Positions 43,513 to 54,779 of a DNA stretch of 64,000 nt are shown one piece after another. Position 1 is the stretch's first letter, and each line of letters opens with the position of its first letter. The notes beneath the pieces are model-generated. The model saw only the letters and a program-made list of their open reading frames with translations. It did not search any database and was not told where the DNA came from. Origin of the DNA: Takakia lepidozioides. Taxonomy: Eukaryota; Streptophyta; Takakiopsida; Takakiales; Takakiaceae. Where the stretch lies: NCBI GenBank assembly GCA_030704615.1, contig CM060732.1, positions 70,041,053 through 70,105,052 on the forward strand, given 5' to 3'. A program made the translations under genes and the position numbers.

Positions 43513-44855
43513 TCAGCTATGATATATTCAGAGGTTATTTTTTCCTCTTCTATCTCTCGGACATTCATGTCTTTATTATAAAGCTTGAGGCCTCCGTCCC
43601 TCTTCTTTCTATATATATATATCAAGAGGGCCAGAAGATAATAGTAGTAGAGACGAAACACGGATCAGAAAGTTACTGGAATCTTTAATGGAGGGATGAG
43701 AGAATTGATTGAAAAGATGTCAATGGCGGCGTGACAGAGCATACATGCATTCTTGCATGGCGGCGAAATCAAATCAGTTGAAAGCATTTCTCTTGGACCC
43801 TGCACTTGCATTATCTAGAACCGCCTCTATGCCATCCACACTTGCTCCGGATCTCACTCCGGGTATAACACCCTTACAATCACGACGCCCGGTTCTCTAG
43901 TCAGTTAGCAACCTCGATGGCCTTTGCCGGTTCCCTTCCATAGCCGGGTCCCTGCGGGCTGCACTTTCCGGTTATGCACATATGCATAACCGGCAAATAA
44001 CCGCTGGGTATGAATGTCTAAATGCCATACGATGCCAACACTGGTCTGGACATTGTTGTTCAAAGGGGCAGACCCACCAAAGAAAAGTTTGTATTTGAAG
44101 TTAGGAGGAGGTTGCAACGGAGGCATGGTGCCAACACAAAGCTAGACGACCAAGAAACTGACGCGAAGGAAGAGATATCTGGGACTCGAGAGGTTGTAGT
44201 GTTGGGTTTTTACCATCGCCACATTTGATCTTCTCTTCCCTCTCCATGAGCTGCTCGTAGATATCCGTAACTCACATTCAATGATCAATCTCAATGTTAG
44301 TACATGAAATCAACATAAACATGAAAAGCCGGCGGCCGCCCACATTTACTGCATATGATCTACAAAATTCAAATCATCTGAACAGTGAACATTCAAAGAA
44401 AAATGGAAGAAACCAAGAATTATAGGCTTAAGTAATAAGGTGCCGGAAGTGAGCTTCACCATTCATTACATTGCAAGCAACTATAAATTTCCTTCAAAGT
44501 TCATATCTGCAAATATGTCATCCATGCTCCCATCACATCCCAGCAGCCAATGCGCCATTTGAATGCACGGAGACATATTGCAACTGGTAGGTAAATCTCT
44601 CTAGCTAGAAAGATTGCAAGAACGAAGGTGGTTAGAGGCGAACCCTGTGAACGGCCCGGATGTCATCTGGCGAGCAACCCTACATATGACAATTATGGTG
44701 GCGATAGGGAGGTGAAGAGGTGGATGTACGTTGTGCTTCTGGATTCTCATTTTGGCGAATTTGGCCAATTTTCGTCATTTTGTTTTATTATTTGCGATTC
44801 GCACAGGCCTCTCACATGTTACCAAGTGGCGATAAATCGCCAAATAAAAAAACAT
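43513..44855. other. Stretch with no supported gene
   Basis: Contains an (AT)n tract near 43,608 and a perfect 11-bp-stem hairpin CCGGTTATGCA/TGCATAACCGG at ~43,967-43,992. Short open frames are not convincing. Confidence 0.4.
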
Positions 44856-44859
44856 TGAT

Positions 44860-45335
44860 ATTCCACATCTCCCACACCGCAGGTCTAAAAATTATGAGAC
44901 CAAGACCGGGCACCCCTCCTCGTCTGAGGCTCCTCGTCTGAGGGCTTTCAATGGTTCCAAGCACCACGGCTGGGGCCTTGCGGTTTGGGACATCTCAAAG
45001 TGACAAAACAAAACAAAAAAAAAAAAAAAAAAAACAAACAAACGTACGTCTCGCTTCATATATTGACTAGGGTAGCCTGTGCCGTTGGCGCAAGTGTTCA
45101 ATGTCATGTAAGTCTCCTATGCCGAGGACCATGTGTAAAGAATTGGAATCTAAGCCCAAGGCAATCTCCTATGTATCCAAGTGCTTCTCCTATGTCGAGG
45201 CCCATGTGTAAAGAATTGAAATCTAAGTTAAGCCCAAGTGCAATCTCCTATGTATCCAAGTGCTTCTCCCATGTAAAGGCCCTCTAGTGTCCAATGTCAT
45301 GTAAGTCCAAGTATAATCTCCCATGCATTCAGAGA
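44860..45335 (+). repeat. Dispersed repeat with TCTCCTATGTATCCAAGTG tandem units, copy 1
   Basis: Begins TTCCACATCTCCCACACCGC, has TTCCAAGCACCACGGCTGGG and TTGCGGTTTGGGACATCTC, a long A-rich tract (45,008-45,040), CTTCATATATTGACTAGGGT, then tandem ~60-bp units with TCTCCTATGTATCCAAGTG. The same order is found at 60,535-61,050 and, inverted, at 59,445-59,650. Confidence 0.75.
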
Positions 45336-45524
45336 CCCTGCGGTTTGGAAGATCTCCGGACGTTGGCATGTGAATAGCAAAAAGAATACTACAGAATTCA
45401 GCTAAAGGAACAACAATAGTATGAAACACCTTACCGTAAATATGATTGTTGACATTGGTTGTGACAGCTCCAATCAATAGAGAACTCGCACCATCAGTTG
45501 CGCTCCAACAGCAGTACCGGTCCC

Positions 45525-46065
45525 CCGAGTAAATAAAATTCCGTTGTAAATAATAAATTGCATACGCTCGAACCTCACAAATGTCATTTCAACAAAACCG
45601 GCCGTGTATTGTGGCACTGTTTGTAACTGCGAATGTTTCAATGTTTCTGACAGGGTACTGAGAAAATGATATATTGGATCCATATGAGTTAGACAACAAA
45701 CGTTCCATATCTCATTCAACTATGCGATACTACCATGAGTGACATGGATAAAAAAGTAATAGGTGTACATGCGACCTCCGCACGTTTAAGTAGAGACCTA
45801 GTATCAAACATTCGGAGGTCGCATGTGCACCTATTACTTTCCGATCCATGCCTCTCATGGTAATGTTGCACAGTTAAATGAGATGAGATGTTTGTTGTCT
45901 AACTCCTACGGAACTAATACATCGTTTTCTCATAACCCTATCCGAAACCTTGGAACATTACAAATATAAACAGTGAGCCAGTACACAAACCATTTATGTT
46001 GCGATGACAGGTGCCAGGGTCGAGCATATGCAATGTAGTATTTACAATGGGATTTTATTTATTAT
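45525..46065. repeat. Long imperfect inverted repeat (foldback)
   Basis: Arms of about 255 nt (45,525-45,780 and 45,813-46,065) flank a 32-nt loop. The inner 28 nt (45,753-45,780 against 45,813-45,840) match with one mismatch. Outward, matching blocks such as ACCATGAG, GTTAGACAACAAAC, GAGAAAA and TTGCATA-GCTCGA persist with decreasing identity. A transcript would form a long hairpin like a foldback MITE or a young small-RNA precursor. Confidence 0.85.
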
Positions 46066-46137
46066 ATGCACGATCAAAATTGAGTTATGTCTTCATAAAA
46101 GAACCATTGTACCGCCAGAAATCTCATATCTACGAGA

Positions 46138-46805
46138 CTATGGTCTACTCCGTCCTGTATACGTCTTCGGCTCATGCCAATTGAATGGCTTGCCCATGAA
46201 CCGAAGTACTACATGGGCTAATGTGACTCTCTCATTCTTGTTGTTGTCGTACAACCTTTGTAGCATTGAATACCAACAACCTCCCGTAAATTGGTTCTGG
46301 AACATACTTTGATCATAATAAGCGCCGTCATTTATTCGTACCGTTATCTTCCCAACGGCAAAGGCCTCCGACGTCATGTCCTGGGGGGGGGGGGGGGCAT
46401 TCGCATTGAAAACCGATGCAATGTCTTTTTACACCCACCATCTTTTCTTGAGTTCCCGGTCCAGTTTGTCTTGGTTTTCAAACTGGTACGGCGAGGCTTT
46501 GCGTATGCCCAATGGGGTGGCTAAGCCCCAATCACACACCCCAATCTTGATCTCCTCGGTGCCATCTGGAAAATGCAACAAGATGTTGTCGGGAGACAAG
46601 TCGCTGTGTAGGACACCGTTCTTGTGGACATCATCCATGATGCACACCAGTGCCCATGCAAGTTTACTGGGCACTTTCCGGAAACGAAGCAAGCGATCGC
46701 ATTCCTGGAACTCTACTTCTGTTCCCCTTTGTTCCAAAATCACCCTGTTGTCCGAATCTTTGCCCCATTTTCTGTCAAGGTTCATCATGTCGCGTATTGT
46801 CCCCC
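46138..46805 (-). pseudogene. Protein kinase fragment
   Basis: Minus strand, two exons. The first (to about 46,433) reads LAWALVCIMDDVHKNGVLHS, then SDLSPDNILLHFPDG and IGVCDWGLATPLG, i.e. an HSD variant of the HRD loop and DWG in place of DFG, ending RELKKRWW. A GTGTAA donor and a C-run CAG acceptor (about 46,381) splice to DMTSEAFAVGKITVRI, FTGGCWYSMLQRLY and a stop at 46,138. There is no N-lobe. The activation-loop-to-F-helix layout is a kinase; the subfamily is unrecognised. Confidence 0.65.
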
Positions 46806-46991
46806 CATTTCACCAGCGAGAAAAAAAACCACTATTGATAACCGTAATATAGGACCCGGTAGTCTTCCACTTGGATAACCGGCATATTGATAACCGAGAC
46901 ACTTTTTGTGGGGACCCTTCTATTGATAACCTGTAACCGACTTAATTTTTGAACCACTATATTATATATAACCGCCTCCATACCACTTTAA

Positions 46992-48747
46992 ATGAATATG
47001 CCTTACCCGGATCCTTCAATATGCCCAAAATGTGATACCCGGCCAACACTAGTCCAGACCTCCTCGGAAGGCACTATAGTGTCAGTCCCACCTGAGCCAG
47101 TCACAGCAGCCCCTGTCCAGGTCTCAGAGGTAGATAAACGATTAAAGAGAAAGGAATATGAGAGACATAGAGTTTTTCAGTACCTTTGGAGTGCAAAACT
47201 TCCTTGGGCAGAATATGTCAAGGGTAAGGATGGTCAAATTCAGCAGGTTCGGTGCAAGGTATGCACTGCCATTGATGGCAATGAAAGATTATTGGCTTTA
47301 AAGTTGGATTCTTTGGACAAACATTGTGGTAGGAAGAAGGCCAAGGCAGGGAACCCAGATATGGAGGAAAGAACCATATATTACAATCTTGAGTCCTTAC
47401 ACCAGAAGAATGAGAAATTGTATGCTGCAAGTCTTCATGCTAATGTAGCAACACAGTTAGCCATGGGAGAGGTAGTTTACAAGAAGAAAAAGAGGATTTA
47501 GTTTGCCATTATTTTTTGGTTGCTTCGAGAGGGTCGTCCTATGACAGAGTATGAGTCGGTGAAGGATATGCTTGGATTCTTGAAGCTCAAGAATCTTCCA
47601 AGGAAGCACTGGTCAGACAATTTGGGCTGGGACATTGCCGAGTGCATGCACGATGTGGTGCGCCAATGCACTAAAGAGGCCTTCCAAGCCTCTCCTTTTG
47701 TTGTTGTTAGTGCAGATGAAGCTAGCACGAAGGAAAATGAGACATGGCTCTGCATACATGGGTATGTGGTGTCCGAGCAATGGCGTCGAGTCCCTGTACT
47801 GCTGAGCTTGGAGAGAGTGACTGTGGAGGCAACTGCAGACAACCTATATGCAGCTATGCTCAATGCTATTAAGAGCCATGGAGGCCTAACTGACATGCAA
47901 ATCGCCGAAAGGTTCATGTCGATTGGAGCTGACGGGGGTTCTGTATTTGCAGGTTGCCGCACTGGGATTAACCAACAGTTGAAGGAGAAAGTGGGGCCTT
48001 TCTTGGTACCTGTGCACTGTGCTGCACATCGTTGCAACTTGGCCATTCAGAGCCTTTCGAATCTTTCCATAGTGCACTGATTGGAGGATCTTTTGCAATA
48101 TTTGAATCTGTATTTTACTCACAGCCCCAAGCGTGTACAGGAGCTGAAGAACTTCACAGCTCTGCTAGAGACGAAAGATAACAAAATCCTCAGAAACGTC
48201 AAAACTCGTTGGATCTCAATGTTGTCGCCAGCCAAGAGGGTTATGGCTAAGTTCAAGCCTCTTGTTTGCAAGATGTGGGAGGATTTGGCAGAGAATCCAA
48301 CTACTAGGAATAACTTTGAGAAGTTGTTAGATCTAGAGTTGTTGTTGGGTATGTATTGTTTGGTGCCCCTTCTTGAGCTTGCTCACTTGGTCATCAAGCT
48401 TGCACAGAGCCGAGATATATATGTTTGTGACTTTGTAGATGAGATCCGCCTTTGCCACACCAAGTTGCATGAGTTCTACCTGTCTACACAAGAGAATTTC
48501 AAAAGATCAGGCTTTTGCAACATACCGCAATCTTGTGGTAGGCCGTTATGAGGCTTTGCCAATCATTTTCCAGTGGTGTGATGTTGTAAATGCCGAGGCT
48601 TATGCTATTGTATTCAATGGTAGATTTGCCTGGATACAATGGATGAACCCTTTGACTGGAGTGCTTGAGCCTGTGTCACATGAGACCTTCACGACAGTCA
48701 GACTGTTAGTTGAGCGTCAGTGCTCGAAGGCATCAAATACAACTTAG
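46992..48747 (+). pseudogene. hAT-like transposase with zinc finger, two in-frame stops
   Basis: Frame from ATG 46,992: two Cys in SICPKCDTRP, a basic segment, FQYLWSAKLPWAEYVKGKDG and QVRCKVC...HCGRKK (BED/C2H-like finger). It is interrupted by TAG 47,499, then VVVSADEASTKENETWLCIH, MSIGADGGSVFAGCRTGINQ and VPVHCAAHRCNLAIQSLSNL, TGA 48,078, then TRWISMLSPAKRVMAKFKPL. A shift near 48,505 leads to YEALPIIFQWCDVVNAEAYA, ending at 48,747. The layout fits the hAT-like lineage related to ZNF862/KIAA1586. The C-terminal dimerisation domain is not seen. It differs from the hAT at 25.6-27.7 kb. Confidence 0.7.
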
Positions 48748-49433
48748 AAACAACTCATGGCATAGATAAAGACATAACATTTTCATATGGTAGTAAGGTC
48801 ATTACCTTGATAACAAAAGTAATAGCAAATCACTATTACATAAATGATAAAGTTTCTTTAACGTCCAGTGAATTTATAGAGCCTATTGCTCAACACACAG
48901 CCCATCGAGGGGCCAATCGACAGTTTGAAGGCACAATTTGAAGCATTGCACCCATGTTATGCATAGGCAATGCACAAATACCCCACCATTGGGCTACCTG
49001 CTCGAGGGCTTTATAGAAAGAACTCCATGAAGCTTTAGGAATTTGGTAGACCATAAGGTCGTGTTGATGAATTTTCTATGCGGAGGGTAATAGTAGAGTT
49101 GGGATATGGCAAGACCGCCTCCTAAATAAGCACGTACTAGACCTGAGCTACATAATATCCCAAAGGTACAAGAGCCCCATTCCAAATAGAGAAGACGCCG
49201 GCCATAGCCGGCATAACTAAGAGCCACTTCACCTTGCGGCTATTGCCCCTTTCGGGGGTGGAGTTACCCCATGCCACATTGAGTGTTGAGGGAAGCCAGT
49301 AATGAAACCCAAGTCCGCTTTTTCTTTTGGTGCGCATCGAAAAATCTACTATGACGATCAATCTACCATAGTTGATCATTCTATATTTATGAAACCATTG
49401 TTATTTTTAATTAATCATAAAAAAATAGTTCTC
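48748..49433. other. Stretch downstream of the aspartyl protease gene
   Basis: No gene. Near 48,990 the minus strand has GTAGCCCAATGGTGGGG, an A-box-like sequence, without a clear B box. Confidence 0.35.
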
Positions 49434-52400
49434 TCAATTAAGATTGTGTTCTCTCATTTCAATCTCTTGCTTCACTCTTTGGTTTACTTTTGGAGTACGC
49501 AACCACCGCAACCAACTCAATCCACCCATCGTTCTTTGAGCTTGCTGAAAACTACACTCATTTTCTTTCCATCCCATCCGGTTATTCTCATTATCGTAAA
49601 TGATCACATAACCTCGCAATGATACAGCTATAACATTTACAAAAAAAAACCCTCCATTAATATCTAACTTAATGTCAAGTAGATATGAATATATATAACA
49701 CATGCCTATCTGTATATGATAATGTATCCAAGCTACAACTATGTAACTTAGAACTTACTAATATTAATTTCAATTATGGTGAGTACAATATGGATATTAT
49801 TCTGCTATGAGATTACAATCTAATCAAAACATTAGTTAAAATCAAAATTCATAGAATGAAGACATTACCACCAATTGTGCCCGCTTCAATATCGTCGTCT
49901 TTTAATATATTTAAACATCTTTTTTTCCCATCAGTCTAAAAATGCATCCCACCCCAATCAATTACATTCATCATGTCATAACAAATATGGAATCTTATGT
50001 TATATTACATGTTTTATTTTGTTCTTAAGGGAGGGTTGCAATATCATATATTATTTCATGAAGCACGAAAATAAAATTCCTCGTATTCTAAAAAATTTGG
50101 TGCACAAAACCCATCTTTACTAAGTCATCGGCAATTCATGTTAGACTTACATGGAGTGAGGTCATGTTACCTATAACATGTTACCCATGTCACCCATATA
50201 TAGGTTACCCACATATATTATTGAGGTCATGTTATATTTTTACGTTATAATTCTAAGTTTCACTTTAATTTTTCAAAGTATAACCGTTATGTGTTATTCT
50301 TCAAGTGTGGTTAAACATCCACTTGTACAGTGTTGATAAAACAACGGAAATCAATCATCTCTATTATATACATACATAATACGAAAGGGAAAAGCGCCAA
50401 TTTGATCAAATTAAGAGCGAGGGAGAATTAACCTCGAAGCCCATATGGAAAACAAAGTGAGGCCACTTCAGAGCGGCCACTATATAATAGTTTCAAATCA
50501 ATAACAGTTCGTTGAATCTCTTTTTAAGAAAAATCTCATGGTATAGTGGTAACATATTCTAATAACTTTTTTCTCTCATTACGAAGGCTAGTTTAACACA
50601 GAGCCACAATAGCCTTTTGTGTCTAGTCCACTCGGCAGATATATCTCTCATTGTTGAAAAGACCCAAAAAAATTATATGATGTGGAGTTTGCATTGTTTA
50701 GTCACTCAATAAAAGAAGTTCATTAACCATCATCAATGCTATATTCAGATCGACAATGCAAACTTGGTTATCATTACAACTACATAATCATGATGGTAAC
50801 AACGGTTTAGGCCTTACAGTTACACCAACATAGTTTGAAGATTTGACCACAAAAGCTGCAGGTTTTCCATTGTCATTTTCGCGATCTCTTTTTATTCCTC
50901 GAAAAAAGAACGTCAATGGTTCTGGTTCTGGGGGCTCCGTTCTGTTGGAACTCAGTTATATAAATGATCTCGTGAGAGTATCATATAATCATTTCAAATA
51001 TTTTTCTTTCGAAAACTCGCCAACAATTAATCGATCCACAAGTGTTTTTCATTTATCCCTTCATTTTTTGTCTAGCTTCAATGGCAATACTAACTCAAAG
51101 GACAGAATGCAAAAATTGAACAGAAGCCTTCTCAACAAGAAAAATCCTTGGACAAGACAATTGATTTAGTTTTTTAGTTATCATACCGTTTGCGAGAAGC
51201 ACTCCAACACAAACGTCGTTCAGATTTGTCACTATCTAGATCTTTTCTTTCTTTTAGCCCATGGTTGCTGATATAGTTTTTAATCTGCTCACACAGTCAT
51301 CCAACTTGTCAAATTGTTGAAATAATGTATAGTTTATGAAAATACATCAGATATTAATATGGTACTATGTTTGTAAATAATACAAAAATGAAACAGCGAG
51401 GATACTAGGAATAATGTAAGAACTTAATGCACAAGTGCGAACTCTGACAACATGGTTGTCTAATCTTCCACACCCTGGAGAGAGTGACGCAGATTGGGGT
51501 TACACTTCATCTGGAGTGACACTGGGCGGTGTAACTCCCACCTGGTGTCATGTGATTTGACTTAGTCGAAATTTGACTAAGTATAGGGTGACACAAACCT
51601 CCAGAAAGAATCAAACCCTACACTTCATGGTTACCGTCACCTTACCAGAAGACTACTTGTCACTGCCCAGCAGCCCTCTGCAATCTAAAATATTATGATA
51701 GTGAGTCTGAGATAAGAGGGGTGGAGAGGATTTGATCCCCCTCCCCCCCACCCTCCCCCCAACCCAACTCCCCGGAGGAGTGGAGGCTGCCTGAATACAG
51801 TGAAAGTACCGTCAGATCGTACTTGTGCATTAAGCTCTTACATGATTCCTATTGTTTCCCCCCTAAGTACCATAAAAAACATTAAAATAAAATTTAAACA
51901 AGGAATTATATGCAAAGACAATTAGGGGAAAAATAACTGTAAAAATACAGTTATGGTTTGGTTATAATTCAGTCATACAGCAATAGAATTACCATTGCAG
52001 ATAGTGGGTCCAATGCCTGGGAAGACAAATATGATATATCACTACCACTGTCAAATGCGACAGGTATCCCACCCATTGGTGACCCACTTAGATCCACAAC
52101 AATGGAATTTCCATAAGAAATCGATGCCAATATTACATCATAATTTGAGCTACCACCATCATCCGAAGTAGGAGTACTTTCATCCGAGTTGGTGCTATCA
52201 TCTGAGCTCGTACTTACATCCGTGTTTGTATCACAATATTATATTCATGGTATTCCAAACACCATTGTCACATAAATTGACATCTCATGATTAGCTACAT
52301 GATATTATGTTACTAGCAATTACTACCAAATATGCTATTGCTAGTTAAGATTTTGTATTCCGAATAATTTAGTGAATATTTATTATTTTAGTTTTTTTTT

Positions 52401-54728
52401 AACGTAATAAGCCTATAGGCCCAGATGTTGCTTTCAGTTTTTTTTTTCACTTTCACTTATTGATCATGTACTTATTTTTTTTATTTTTTATTTATTGATC
52501 ATGTACTAGTTCTAAAAATTGGCAATCTACGTGTAATTTTAAACAAAGTAGATAGTACATGAGCAAGACTAAATTAGTTGATTCTGTAATAATGCGCTCT
52601 AGAATACTCCCCACCTAAACTCTCAATTCATGTAACTCACACAAAGAAGAACAAAAGACTAACAATGTAGATAGATACAAACCAGATGGTAAACAAAAAT
52701 GGTTTTTGACCCAGAGAGAATGGGTATTTCATAAGTATTTATATTTAACTTTAGTATTGCAATTCAAATATAAATGTTTTAAGAATACACACATCATAAT
52801 CATATATGAATTGTAAGATTACCTTGGTTGACTATTTTGGAATGGAATATGCATCCTAGCCCATGTCACACCACTTCTTGGAATACCATCTTCTCCAAAG
52901 AAAAGATAGCCTGTTGATCCGTCTTCCTCTTCTTTGGTCCCCATGCAATGCCCAATTACATTTTCTCTAATAATATGTTTTGTTTGCATTTGAGCTTGCA
53001 ATGTCCCTTTGCCTTTGTTCAGCCCTAACATTCCATCCGATTTAAGGGTTGTTGGTCCACCATCTTTCTTTTCTTCTCTTAGTAGTTCTATGTTAGATCC
53101 ACTTTGCTTAAACCCACACCTGCCCATATTGCTATGCTCGTCAAAAAAATTGCTGGCTAGAATTGATCGAAGTGGTAGTTGTGAATCAAAGAATTGCTTA
53201 TAATCATGGGTCACCACACACATCGACATTAACACACATTAATCAATATTATATTTCCACATATAAGATACATATATTCATGAACCAAAAAATATGTTTG
53301 AAGGAAGTTAATTATAAGAAGCTTGGTACCTTAAATCGTCCATCAATGAACTTTCTTTATATGTATACATGGAGTGAATAGGAATGGTATCCACATAAGT
53401 TTATATTATGTGTGTGAAAAATTTAACCTCATTCAATTTTCAAACCACAAGGTGTCACATGTAGATCAAGAAAAATAGAAGGAAAAAAACAGAATGTACA
53501 ATTTGAAATAATAAAAAAAAAAAAAAAAATGCAGACCCAAATGCTAACTTCGTCTCAATATTCGATGAATCGCTCAGCTCCAAAATTACCGAATCATTCA
53601 TTAAAATACCCTTGGTCTTCATGTCATCACCATAGTTAATGTGATAATAACATCGATAAGAATGTTCTCTATCACATGGTTCGTCTTGATCTTGGATTGC
53701 GCTACATATATGCTTTCGACAATGAACCATGTTATCATCTTTTGCCTTATATAGCCCATTTGGTCCCTACATTATTGCACAAAATATGTAAATCTATAAC
53801 ATTTGAGGATACCCAATGCCTCATCACTAATATATTTATATTTCAAAATATATTCTTGATCAAGTGTCTTTGAAAAAAAATTGTACAAAATTCTGAAACG
53901 CATAGTGCTAGTTTCCGCCAGAGTCCCTCTTCCCCCTCCGTGAATGTGGGGAATGTTATCTCTCTTTAAAAGTAGCAATAAAATTCAAAATGAGATTTCA
54001 AGAAGATGAAGAAGATATATTAACATTTAGAAATTGTGGAAAAACTAATAAACTTTATTTGAACTTTGAAGATATCCCTTCCTTTTAAATAGTTATTTTT
54101 AAAAATATCCAACAAATCATAACTTGCCTGTTCAGGACGATAGTCTTTCCACTTGCAATTGATCCAAGTAACGTCGCTGCCAGTGTCAATATCCAATTGA
54201 TATGGTCTCGGGTGTGTTGAACCCATTGTCAATTTGATGAAGTAGCCTGAGCTGCATGTTTCCCACACATCTTCAATCTTCTCATTGTTCAAGTGTATTA
54301 TGCATCATTTTTAATCTTATTTTTTACATTTCAATGAAGATGTTTGTTGCCAACGAATATAGAGTTGAATGAAGTTGGTTTATGGGTATAGATGACATAT
54401 ATTACATATCTTCTTCAGTTGACTCTTGATGTCCACCATGAAGTCGCCATGAAGGATGAGGTCGCAAAGCTTTCATCACACTTGTGGGTTGCATTATGTT
54501 TGGTACTTGCCTGTTGAATGGATGTTTGTATCTAGGATATAGTGGGAACAAAATTGTCGCTCGCCGTTGGTATAGAGTAGGATCATAGAAAAACATGGGA
54601 GTCCCCTTGAGCCACAATAATACTGCAACCGAAAAAACTAGAAACACACCAGGTAGTTTGGATCGCACCCTTGGCCGATGTACGTTAAGGTTCTCTTGTT
54701 CTTCAGACGGTAAAGGCAAATCTTGTGG
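49434..54728 (-). CDS. Plant A1 (pepsin-type) aspartyl protease, multi-exon
   Basis: Endopeptidase with two catalytic Asp. Exons (minus): 54,728-54,406 (basic segment then membrane anchor LPGVFLVFSVAVLLWL); 54,251-54,128 (GYFIKLTMGSTHPRPYQLDI, then DTGSDVTWINC, first Asp); 53,745-53,537 (HCRKHICSAIQ, CDREHSYRCYYHINYGDD, IETKLAFG); 53,119-52,823 (CGFKQSG, SDGMLGLNKGKGTLQAQM, VIGHCMG, GYLFFGEDGIPRSGVTW); 52,149-51,993 (VAFDSGSDISYL, second Asp); 50,950-50,824 (PLTFFFRGIK); 49,935-49,869 (CLNILKDDDIEAGTIG); 49,627-49,434 (VSLRGYVIIYDNENNRMGW to TGA). Most junction phases agree. At least one exon between 51,993 and 50,950 and the starting exon upstream of 54,728 are not resolved. The 54,127-53,746 intron has a GC donor (GCAAGT). 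It reads as a functional host gene; the N-terminal anchor recalls membrane-anchored plant aspartyl proteases. Confidence 0.82.
51406..51851. mobile_element. MITE with ~45-bp terminal inverted repeats
   Basis: The ends TAGGAATAATGTAAGAACTT...GCACAAGTGCGA and the reverse complement of ...GTACTTGTGCATTAAGCTCT...ATTCCTA match over about 45 bp with few differences. 446 bp long, non-coding, lying in an intron of the aspartyl protease gene. No clear target duplication was recognised. Confidence 0.8.
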
Positions 54729-54779
54729 CTAGTGATCATTAATTTCCAATTTTCGTCAGATTAACGTTAACACTCACAT

